36,377 nt of DNA from positions 1 through 36,377 of the forward strand of contig CAISJJ010000357.1 of NCBI GenBank assembly GCA_903885595.1, written 5' to 3'. The notes under the pieces are model-generated. The model saw only the letters and a program-made list of their open reading frames with translations. It did no database searches and had not been told where the DNA came from. The stretch is from an uncultured Bacteroidales bacterium (lineage in GTDB: Bacteria; Bacteroidota; Bacteroidia; Bacteroidales; FEN-979). Positions 26,715-34,715 of this stretch are shown in pieces. The translations under genes were made by a program, and so were the position numbers. How positions within the stretch are numbered: position 1 is the stretch's first letter; each line of letters begins with the position of its first letter.

Positions 26715-29700
26715 CTAACGGCAAATTACCAGTTTATGCGTTAGCATAGAATTATTTGTATGTAGTGTAACATTATAAATCCCATTACCTAACATATCTG
26801 TGCTGATGCGTTTCAGATTTTTCCCCGAAGGCAATTCATTATAATTAACCTGTATCAAACTTTTTCCATACATATCAATAATTTCAACCCAAACATGCTG
26901 GGCTGAGATAAGGTTAAAATCAAGCGCTACCTGACTGCTGGCAGGATTTGGATAAACCCGGAATTGAGAAACAAGGTTGTTCAAATCATTCATGCCAACT
27001 ATAATGGTTGTAACTGCTTCAGGCGTCAGTTTTTGTGCCTCGGTAAAACCAAGGCTGTCAGAAGCAAGGCTGAAAAATTTATAGTTGCTTCTTGTATGAC
27101 CGTTAAAAACAGCCGAGCCAGCGGTACCGGAGATTTTCCACAAATAATAGGCGCTGTCGTTTTCAGAAACGAAAATGTTAAAGTTCGCGATGCCACAACC
27201 TTCATCGCTTCCCTGCCAGCTAACGGTGAAATTGCTATCGGGTTGCCCGGGCTCCAATGGATTTACGAAACTCACGGGCACACGGTCATCAATTTTGTTT
27301 GAGTATGTATTTGTGCTGATCGGCGGGTTAAAGTCAAAAACGATGGTTGCCTTGTTGGAAATCATTTCATCGTGTGTGACCGTTTCTTTCAATTTACAGC
27401 TAAATGACACATTCCCTTCACCTTCGGGAGAGATCACATTGGGGGGAAGGAAGCCCAGATCGGGATCTTCGGTGAGTTCCAGCGTAATGCGGTCGAGCGA
27501 ATGGAAATCCCATGAAATGGCGCCGTTGAGCGTATCAATGGCCCCATGTACCTGTACAATGATATTCTTTTGGGGGTACATATCGACCAATATGGCAAAC
27601 TCCTTTGCATAATCCTGGATTTGCAGCGTGGTATCGCCAAAAGTGATGGTGTTGAAACTGAAGGTGTTTAAGTCAAACCGGGCCATATCCAGGGTGTCAA
27701 ATACAAATACCTCAAGGGCTGCTGCAGTGGCCGTATCCTTGTTCTCGAAATAAATGCGGTAATTCAGTTCTCCGGTTTTCGAAATATAGTTGTCGGGGGT
27801 AAATCCCTGGGTCCCTACAATTTCGTTGGGGTCTAATGAATTGACGCCATCGCTGTCCTTATTGCATTTCGATTTATTTCTGAATTTGCGCCAGCAGCCT
27901 TCCCTTTCAATACCTCCAACTTTTGCGTCCATCGCAATGTTGACAATTGCCCCACCAATTGCAACTGCCGTACCTAATACCGGCACAAAGGTAGTTGCAC
28001 ATGTCGCTATGCTGGTTCCCCAGGCCACCATATTCCAAAACGAATTTCTCCAGGATCTTGGTTTTTCGTCTTCAGGTTTCATATCCTCAGGAATAAATCC
28101 GTTAAAAGGCTCAACAGCTTTCTCCACCAGCCCAAATATACAACCAGCGCCCGGGATCGCTGAGATGGCTCCTACTACCACATCATTCAAGACAACTGCC
28201 GCAAGGCAGAGCTTCACCTCTGCTGGCATTGGTTCTGTTTCTTTTAAACCGTAATCAATGTTTTCCCAGTATGGATCTATCATCCAGGCGCTCATTTTAA
28301 GGGATCCTGTCCCGGTGAGTTTAACCTTTACCCTCACCTCTATGGAGGAACCTGCCGCTATGGACGGAATGTAAAAAGGATAAACGCGCATCTGTCGCCC
28401 GATAAATCCGGTTAATGTATCGGAAAGATAAAAAAGAGGAACTGAATCAGCAATTCTCGTATAATCAGGGCCAAGGTCCATTATTGCCTGGGGCAGCACG
28501 AAATAAACATCAGGAAATGCAACCTCTAGTCCGGGAAGATTATTTATAGCAAATACCAGATTTGTTCCGACTGCATCCGTATTGGAGGTATTGCCATAAT
28601 TCAGGGTAAACGTTTGCCAGCGGTTTACCAAAAACCTGTCGCGGCCCGATAGGACAACCCATGGGTTGCTTCGTTCACCCTGTTCAACCGTGAAACAAGC
28701 CGTTCTGATGATGGTGGTGTCGCCGGTTATTTCCAAAACCAGATCATACACGCCAACCGCTTTTCCATCAAGATTAAACATTGCCAGCATCGATTCGCCG
28801 GATATGCTGGTCAGGTAGGAGGTGTCGGCAACGATATCTTCCTGCCCGCTCAACCTGAGTTTGGCGATGCTTGGATTTTTGAACCCGGCTCCGAAAATAT
28901 ACAGGGTGGCAAGACCTGTGTTTCCACCGAATCCGGGTTCCACATTATCTACCATCGGATGGAAGGTGGTAATGCCAATCGGAGTGGACGACAGCAGGTA
29001 ATGTCCATAAGAGGGCGCATGTTGTATGGTAACCGAATGGTTTACCAGATCAATACTCACGCCTACACTGATGCGGGTCCAGGTAAGGCCTGCATTGGGC
29101 GAAAAGAATACCTTCAGTGAATCTTCCGGGTTCCCGTTTAAGGCATCGGTTTTATATTTCAATGTAAGCCATACCAGGGTGTCGTTGAAATTCTGGGGGT
29201 AGTTTCTTAACCGCCACCAGCAATTTACCGTTCCTGTTACGGTTGGATGTTGCTGATAACCATAATGGTCTATCGTCAATTTATTCATGAGCACGCCTGC
29301 ATTGCAACTCATCGATGATTCATAAAATGTAAGCGTATTTGGGACGGTATTATCAAATTCCCGCTCAAAAGATATCCTCCCGAAGTTCAGCATTTTTTCG
29401 GGACTGTTCAATGCTTTCAAATTGAGCGTAGCGCCGGTATCAACCACACACCATGCTTTCGGGTTGCCTGTAAAGGAGATATTCGATAACGTATTGTCAT
29501 CAACCAGTCGAATTGAATCATCGGCAGAGGTAGCCGCCTGAATTCCGAGACCTGAAATTGTTCTCGGGTTGGTTCCAATGAGATATACATTTGAATTGGT
29601 AAAAAAGCGATGATTTGTAATATTCCCTTTGACCCGCAAATTCAGCGCGTATCCGCTAAACCAATTATTCACAATATTCCCTTTATTCACCAAATCGCCA

Positions 29701-31538
29701 TTTATCAGAATCGTTGACGGGCCATTGTTTACGAGCGTGTCAAATACCGTGAGCGTATCGTTAAATACATTATAATCAGAAAGCGAAAATACATTCCCAC
29801 CCAGTTTGTAATTCCCAAAGAACCGCATGTTGTCAATCAGGGAGTTATTGATCACCAATGTGTCGTTTGAAATGATTTTTCCATTGGTCAGAATGTAGTC
29901 CTCCGACATCAATTTATGACCGTTTGTCCGGAGATTTGCATTATTCATAAACCATGTTTTGCCACCTTGAAAATCTGCGCTGGGTTTAAGCATCACATCG
30001 CTTTCAAGAATAATATCGCCAATGGTATCGGTAGTGTTAATGATGCTTTGAAAGTATTTGCCGGGCGCCTGTTGAATGGTTTGATCTGTAGCGCCTGTGA
30101 AATTGGTTTCTCTGGGCCTCCAGATACCTTCATTATCAGCGCTGCCGGCTATATTGAGTGTAAAAGGGTATCCGTTAAGCCAATTGTTAATGATGGCGCC
30201 TTTATTCACAATATGTCCGTTGACCAGAATTGTTGATACGTCAACGCCGGCGAGTGTGTCGAGCACGGTAAGGGTATCGTTGAATACATTATGATTGGGC
30301 AAAGAATTGTATTGCGAAAATACATTCCCATCCAATTTGTAATTACCATAAAACCGCATATTGTTGATAAAAGAATAATTCAGGACCAGCGTGTCATTAG
30401 AAATGATTTTCCCATCTTTAAAAATATAATCCTCCGACATCAGCTTATGTCCGTTGGTGCGGAGATTAGCATCATTCATATACCATGTTTTGCCAGCCTG
30501 AAAATCTGCGCTGGGTTCAAACTTCACATCGCTTTCAAGAATAATATCGCCAAGGGTATCGGTGGTGTTAATGATGCTTTTGAAACATTTACCGGGCGCC
30601 TGTTGAATGGTTTGATCGGCAGCGCCTACAAAATTGGTGACTTGTGGTCTCCAGATACCTTCATTACGAACATTGCCGGCTAAATTGAGATTAAATTCGT
30701 ATCCGGTAAAAATGATAGCGCCTTTATTTACAATATCTCCGTTAACCAGAATCGTTACACCCCAAAGATTGGCGAGTGTGTCAAGAACAGTGAGTGTACC
30801 GTTAAATACATTATCATAGGTTAAAGAATTTTGTTTCAAAAAAACATTTCCATCCAATTTGTAATTACCAAAGAACTGCATATTATCGAGGTACGAATTA
30901 TTGAGCGCCAGGGTGTCGTTTGATTCGATACACCCGCTTTTAAGCGTGTATGAATTGGCAATTAAACGATATCCGTTTGTTCTGATGGTAGATTTGTTCA
31001 ATTCCCATGTGTTGTTGATTATTTTTACATCGCTGCCAAGAACCACCGCGCCGATGGAGTCGGACATAACGATCGGCCCTTCGAAACTCATACCGGGCGC
31101 TTCTGAAATTATTTGATCAGCAGTTCCGGTCAGGGTCGTCGAGCTGACGTTCCAGACGCCATTATTCTCAATATTCCCCTGTATAAACAGAGGGAGAGGA
31201 TAACCAGCAGGGTTATTCAGAATTGAGCCATTATTGATGACAGAACCGGAAACTGATACACCTCCCCAATAAAGGTTATAAAGATAGGCTCCGGCATTTA
31301 ATGTAAGGTTGTTGCACGGCTTGGTATCGTTATCGGCAAATACGGTAGAATTAATGATTACATTGTCGATGGCCGTTGGGACTACTCCTCCAATCCAGGT
31401 TGATGGCGAACTCCAGTTTCCTCCTTCAGGTGTAGATGTGATGGTGGTTTGGGCATGGATAGCAGATGCCCATGCAGTCAGGAACGAAAAAAGAATAATC
31501 AACCTTGTGATTTTCTTTCTGATGATTGAATTTTTCAT
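26715..31538 (-). CDS. Giant repeat-containing T9SS-sorted surface protein
   Basis: The 1607-residue protein has a signal peptide (LIILFSFLTAWASAIHAQ). An adhesin-like N-terminal segment follows (EGGNWSSPSTWIGGVVP). Residues about 135-660 hold three clear repeats of 165-177 residues plus a diverged fourth, with recurring blocks such as QTIQQAPGK, TNGHKLMSEDYI, NYKLDGNVF and NDTLTVLDTL; these look like a beta-helix or stacked sandwich fold. Around residues 1170-1215 is an unusual hydrophobic Gly/Ala-rich stretch. From about 1234 comes a DPNEIVG...YRIYFENKDTATAAA domain seen in many large Bacteroidota surface proteins. The C-terminus is a type A sorting domain (FRVYPNPASSQVALDF to THKLVICR). 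It should be exported and anchored by T9SS; adhesion is a guess. Confidence 0.93.
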   Translation of the reverse strand: MKNSIIRKKITRLIILFSFLTAWASAIHAQTTITSTPEGGNWSSPSTWIGGVVPTAIDNVIINSTVFADNDTKPCNNLTLNAGAYLYNLYWGGVSVSGSVINNGSILNNPAGYPLPLFIQGNIENNGVWNVSSTTLTGTADQIISEAPGMSFEGPIVMSDSIGAVVLGSDVKIINNTWELNKSTIRTNGYRLIANSYTLKSGCIESNDTLALNNSYLDNMQFFGNYKLDGNVFLKQNSLTYDNVFNGTLTVLDTLANLWGVTILVNGDIVNKGAIIFTGYEFNLNLAGNVRNEGIWRPQVTNFVGAADQTIQQAPGKCFKSIINTTDTLGDIILESDVKFEPSADFQAGKTWYMNDANLRTNGHKLMSEDYIFKDGKIISNDTLVLNYSFINNMRFYGNYKLDGNVFSQYNSLPNHNVFNDTLTVLDTLAGVDVSTILVNGHIVNKGAIINNWLNGYPFTLNIAGSADNEGIWRPRETNFTGATDQTIQQAPGKYFQSIINTTDTIGDIILESDVMLKPSADFQGGKTWFMNNANLRTNGHKLMSEDYILTNGKIISNDTLVINNSLIDNMRFFGNYKLGGNVFSLSDYNVFNDTLTVFDTLVNNGPSTILINGDLVNKGNIVNNWFSGYALNLRVKGNITNHRFFTNSNVYLIGTNPRTISGLGIQAATSADDSIRLVDDNTLSNISFTGNPKAWCVVDTGATLNLKALNSPEKMLNFGRISFEREFDNTVPNTLTFYESSMSCNAGVLMNKLTIDHYGYQQHPTVTGTVNCWWRLRNYPQNFNDTLVWLTLKYKTDALNGNPEDSLKVFFSPNAGLTWTRISVGVSIDLVNHSVTIQHAPSYGHYLLSSTPIGITTFHPMVDNVEPGFGGNTGLATLYIFGAGFKNPSIAKLRLSGQEDIVADTSYLTSISGESMLAMFNLDGKAVGVYDLVLEITGDTTIIRTACFTVEQGERSNPWVVLSGRDRFLVNRWQTFTLNYGNTSNTDAVGTNLVFAINNLPGLEVAFPDVYFVLPQAIMDLGPDYTRIADSVPLFYLSDTLTGFIGRQMRVYPFYIPSIAAGSSIEVRVKVKLTGTGSLKMSAWMIDPYWENIDYGLKETEPMPAEVKLCLAAVVLNDVVVGAISAIPGAGCIFGLVEKAVEPFNGFIPEDMKPEDEKPRSWRNSFWNMVAWGTSIATCATTFVPVLGTAVAIGGAIVNIAMDAKVGGIEREGCWRKFRNKSKCNKDSDGVNSLDPNEIVGTQGFTPDNYISKTGELNYRIYFENKDTATAAALEVFVFDTLDMARFDLNTFSFNTITFGDTTLQIQDYAKEFAILVDMYPQKNIIVQVHGAIDTLNGAISWDFHSLDRITLELTEDPDLGFLPPNVISPEGEGNVSFSCKLKETVTHDEMISNKATIVFDFNPPISTNTYSNKIDDRVPVSFVNPLEPGQPDSNFTVSWQGSDEGCGIANFNIFVSENDSAYYLWKISGTAGSAVFNGHTRSNYKFFSLASDSLGFTEAQKLTPEAVTTIIVGMNDLNNLVSQFRVYPNPASSQVALDFNLISAQHVWVEIIDMYGKSLIQVNYNELPSGKNLKRISTDMLGNGIYNVTLHTNNSMLTHKLVICR
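29560..31130 (-). repeat. Tandem ~510-530 bp coding repeats in the giant surface protein
   Basis: The landmark TGTTGAATGGTTTGATC occurs at 30071 and 30602, and a diverged form lies near 31112, giving periods of about 531 and 510 bp. Other blocks, for example those around 29890 and 30430, repeat with few mismatches. This indicates recent internal duplication. Confidence 0.85.
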
Positions 31539-31888
31539 AGTTTTTTTTTAATTGTATAAGTATAAATGTATTTGGAAAAAAATCAAACCTTAATCAATTG
31601 AAAAGGCTATGATTATTTTTCATCCCACAGCGGAATTTGTTCATATTGAATAGTATCGGAAAGTGCATAAAGATGGTTATTCAAATAATTCGAATTTATT
31701 TGATTATTGTGCAAAGATGAATGGAGGAACAGAAATCTGCAATAGCCCGAACGGGTCATTTTTTTGACAATCAGATTTGGTTTTCATTGAACGACATAAC
31801 AACAACCTGCGCTCGCTAATGGACCTGCAGTTTCTGATAAATATTTTTACGTTGTTGTGTAAAGTACAGAAAATGATAATTCGTTAGT

Positions 31889-31923
31889 AATGTGAATCAG
31901 GGGTTCAATCCTTGATTCACATT
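31889..31923. other. Perfect 11-bp inverted repeat
   Basis: AATGTGAATCA (31889-31899) pairs with TGATTCACATT (31913-31923) across a 13-base loop. It directly follows the T9SS 3'-end remnant on the minus strand. No T-run follows, so it is at best a weak terminator left from a lost gene. Confidence 0.55.
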
Positions 31924-31966
31924 ATAAACTTCATCTAACGGAAAATCACCAGTTTATGCGTTAGTA
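31921..31966 (-). pseudogene. Short copy of a T9SS gene 3' end
   Basis: The 37 bases ending at 31966 match the 3' end of the 1607-residue gene (around 26708-26746) with two mismatches. The encoded tail is LLTHKLVIFR followed by TAG, against LTHKLVICR in the intact gene. The frame is closed by a stop a few codons upstream, so only the extreme C-terminus remains. Confidence 0.7.
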
Positions 31967-32103
31967 AATGTTGACAGGGTTGTTAACCAGGGGAGGAAAA
32001 CATGAGTTTTCTTTATCAGTCCGGCCCGTGGAAATATCGACAGTTCCTTTACGAACAAATATCCCCTGCAATGAAAACAGCAACTGCTCTTTGAATGTCC
32101 AAT

Positions 32104-33054
32104 TTACTTCCTGGCCCAGGTAGGTCCAAAATCAATGCCTGAATTGTGTGTGAGGTTCGTTTGATTTGAACCGTCGCTGTTCATCACATAGATTTCAAAA
32201 TTACCATCCCTGGATGATGAAAAAGCTATCTTCTTTCCGTCGGGAGACCAAACCGGGTATTTATTGAGACCGTTATTGCTCGTAAGCTGAAGGAGGTTGC
32301 TCCCGTTCGCATTCATAACGAAAATGTCCTGCCCGTTCCCAGTGACAATCTTACTCTTGTCCGGGGAATAACTTGGACACTCATTGTGGCCGATCCCGTC
32401 AAATAGAATGGAAACCTGACCATCGAATTTTATTAAAATAATCTTGCTCTCTGTACCGAATATCACACCGGAATCATCCATCAGACATGCGGATGGTGAA
32501 ACATACATGCTGCAACCATACATACTAAAACACCATTCCGCATCTATCCTGTTAATTCCTGTATTACCGCTGTAATAATAGAGCCCATCGGGATGACCTG
32601 CAACAAAGAACACATCTTCATATGATGTCCAGGTGGGTGCACTGATTTCATTTACCATTTGCAGGTCGGGGACTCCCGAACCAACCAACCTTTTATCAGA
32701 ACCATCAGAATTCACTTTCCCTATCCCATACTGCGCAGAACCAGTAGGATAAACAATGAATGCAATCTTTTTCCCGTCTCTGGAGAATGAGGGAAAAACG
32801 TATTGCTCTCCTTGTGTGTGAATAATAATATCATCGGTCACTTTTTTTAAATTTTGTCCGGTCTCATCCATGAGATATATACGTGGCTCGCCGTCACGGT
32901 CTGAAGAAAAAGCGATATTTCCATTGATGGATTCTTCAGGGGAAGGGTCTGTTGATGACTTGTCTTTACAACTGAACATGAACAATGAAAATAGGGAAAG
33001 GATAATAAAGCTTATCCTGATCTGAAAATACCCTGTTGAGATTACCATATTCAT
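32104..33054 (-). CDS. TolB-like beta-propeller lipoprotein
   Basis: The 316-residue protein has a hydrophobic N-terminus and a Cys29 after LFMFS, followed by KDKSSTDPSPEE. This is a plausible though atypical lipobox. The rest is a series of WD40-like/TolB-type blades, such as IAFSSDRDGEPRIYLMD, GKKIAFIVY, IVTGNGQDIFVMNANGSN and KIAFSSSRDGNFEIYVMN. Such proteins are membrane-anchored scaffolds or binding proteins; no partner is visible here. A second Met at codon 3 is an alternative start. It stands alone, with 264 bp upstream and 565 bp downstream. Confidence 0.85.
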   Translation of the reverse strand: MNMVISTGYFQIRISFIILSLFSLFMFSCKDKSSTDPSPEESINGNIAFSSDRDGEPRIYLMDETGQNLKKVTDDIIIHTQGEQYVFPSFSRDGKKIAFIVYPTGSAQYGIGKVNSDGSDKRLVGSGVPDLQMVNEISAPTWTSYEDVFFVAGHPDGLYYYSGNTGINRIDAEWCFSMYGCSMYVSPSACLMDDSGVIFGTESKIILIKFDGQVSILFDGIGHNECPSYSPDKSKIVTGNGQDIFVMNANGSNLLQLTSNNGLNKYPVWSPDGKKIAFSSSRDGNFEIYVMNSDGSNQTNLTHNSGIDFGPTWARK

Positions 33055-33318
33055 AGTTTTTATTATAGATGTAATTATTTGGTGTTAATAATTGTCTGCC
33101 GGTTCGGTATTATTCAAGATTACCGGTAGTAATATGCAATTTTCAACTTTCAGCAAGTTCTCCCCTGGCATCCCTGGACCATAATCAAAAATTGTCCGGA
33201 TAAAACGCGCAAAAAGGATAGTTTGTTCATGGTGCTTTGTATTGGATATGTTTTTTTTGTAAAAATATAAAAATTTAATGAAAAGTCAACTTTATCGTCT
33301 TTGCTGCGCATGGCAGTG

Positions 33319-34143
33319 TTAAAAAAATATTTTGATATTATACAAGGAGGTTTTATCAGAATAAACGATCGTAAATGATCCGGGGCTGAAGTTTGTTACC
33401 CTGAAAACTTCACGGTCAATACCCTTTACTGAGGCCTTCATCATGATCAATCCATTTTCATTGTACACTTTATTGATGGACACCGGTTTATTGATCTCCT
33501 TAAAATCCATATCTGATCCGCTGCTATATAATTCAACTAATTCAATGGCAGTCAGATTGGTTTTATCACCAAGGATTTTTACAAAATCATTGTATTTCGG
33601 TAACACATTTGTATATGCCACACCCGAAAAAGAGGCTTCGGCTGTTTCACCGGCAACATATTGGGTGCCTGCCTTATTTCCCTGTGTTCTTGCATCGGTC
33701 AGGTAAATGATATTGGCTCCCAGCATCGCTGCCTCGATTTTTAGTTTCCGGTACGCCCTGTCTTTTACCTTTTCCTGATTAGACATGGTTGTGGTGCCTT
33801 TCGCTTTAGAACTTACATCCCCTAATTTAAACAATCCTTTAACTTCACTTTCAACCTTTGTGATCGAAACATTTTCAAAATCCTTAGGTCCGGAAACTTT
33901 TTTATAGGATGTGTTTTCCGCAAAATTTTGAATCCGTCCCGATTTAAAGACAATTTTCTGGACTGTGTTTTTGTAAATAGAATTGATAATGTCTTCGTTG
34001 GGGTAGGTAAATTTTACCGCCTCCGGAGTAACTTCTTTAACACTGCAAATAATCTGTTCATTATTTGTAAAAATTGTATCGGACTGGCCTGATACGTTGC
34101 CGGTGATCAGGGCCAAACCAAAGAAAAAGATTATGCTTTTCAT
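33319..34143 (-). CDS. Secreted protein of unknown function
   Basis: The 274-residue protein begins with a clear signal peptide (MKSIIFFFGLALITGNVSGQ). The start of the mature part (DTIFTNNEQIICSVKEVTPEAVKF...) is of a type common in Bacteroidota secreted proteins, where a beta-rich domain describes a quantity or membrane response. The middle (KVKDRAYRKLKIEAAMLGANIIYLTDART) resembles the helical core of YbjQ/heavy-metal-binding-like or lipoprotein-associated domains, but I cannot assign a family. There is no sorting domain or lipobox, so it is probably periplasmic. The flanking gaps (264 and 163 bp) suggest its own transcript. Confidence 0.75.
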   Translation of the reverse strand: MKSIIFFFGLALITGNVSGQSDTIFTNNEQIICSVKEVTPEAVKFTYPNEDIINSIYKNTVQKIVFKSGRIQNFAENTSYKKVSGPKDFENVSITKVESEVKGLFKLGDVSSKAKGTTTMSNQEKVKDRAYRKLKIEAAMLGANIIYLTDARTQGNKAGTQYVAGETAEASFSGVAYTNVLPKYNDFVKILGDKTNLTAIELVELYSSGSDMDFKEINKPVSINKVYNENGLIMMKASVKGIDREVFRVTNFSPGSFTIVYSDKTSLYNIKIFF

Positions 34144-34261
34144 AATTTATAAATTAGATCAATAACAATGATTTTTATTTGGAATGATAAATCGGGTCGT
34201 TCCTAAATGAGACATTTAAGTTGTATCCAACTATATTGTTCACAGTGCCGTCAAATATGTT

Positions 34262-34282
34262 AACCGGAGATTACTTTCCGGT
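34262..34282 (-). terminator. Weak hairpin after the small lipoprotein gene
   Basis: ACCGGA (34263-34268) pairs with TCCGGT (34277-34282) around an 8-base loop, 25 bp past the stop of the 74-residue gene. There is no T-tract, so this is a tentative call. Confidence 0.3.
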
Positions 34283-34306
34283 CGTGTTGTGAGTGTTCGG
34301 GTGCAT

Positions 34307-34531
34307 TTAATTTTTTGTGCAGCTCCAACTTTGACCAACTTGAGATCCCTGATTTTTCAATTCGGTTATGTACGCATCCACTTCAGATTCAGGTCCGCAA
34401 TAATCCGCTGGTTTATAACCTGTTGTAGCTTCAATGCAAGATGCACAATAGTTTGTTTCTGCCTTTTTACAAGATGACAACACAATGGTCGATGCAAAAA
34501 CAATAAGGATAAAATACATTTTTGATTTCAT
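34307..34531 (-). CDS. Small Cys-rich lipoprotein
   Basis: The 74-residue protein has a typical lipoprotein signal (FILIVFASTIVLSSC), with Cys21 as the lipidation site followed by KKAE. The mature part has four further Cys (CASC, YCGPE, SWSCTKN), which could form disulphides. No family recognised. Its length, lipobox and isolated position support a genuine gene. The 184-bp gap before it carries no clear promoter. Confidence 0.75.
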   Translation of the reverse strand: MKSKMYFILIVFASTIVLSSCKKAETNYCASCIEATTGYKPADYCGPESEVDAYITELKNQGSQVGQSWSCTKN

Positions 34532-34715
34532 GGTCGAAATATTTTAAAGGTTATTAATAGTATTATTTGTGGGATATGGATATTTCTGTAAAAATAAACC
34601 AATGAACATGAATAGTCAATGGCACGTTTGTGTCATTTTGTTAGCATTGTAGGAACCCCCTTTATAAACCGGCCAAATGGCTTCAATGATTTTCAGAGGG
34701 GGTATTTCATACTCC

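Larger units (their letters stand above)
31539..32103. other. Long AT-rich intergenic region with a gene remnant and hairpin
   Basis: The 565-bp gap holds the presumed promoter side of the giant gene, a short T9SS 3'-end copy (31921-31966) and an 11-bp perfect hairpin (31889-31923). I see no intact gene. Just upstream of the giant gene a TACATTTA box is present on the minus strand, but no TTG lies at the right distance. Confidence 0.6.

Noticed and set aside
31899-31915. GGGTTCAATCC resembling a tRNA T-loop
   Set aside because: It is the loop of an 11-bp inverted repeat, and no D-arm, anticodon arm or acceptor stem is found upstream.
34655-34703. ACCCCCT/AGGGGGT inverted repeat after the PKD gene
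   Set aside because: The loop is 35 bases and no T-tract follows, so it does not fit an intrinsic terminator.
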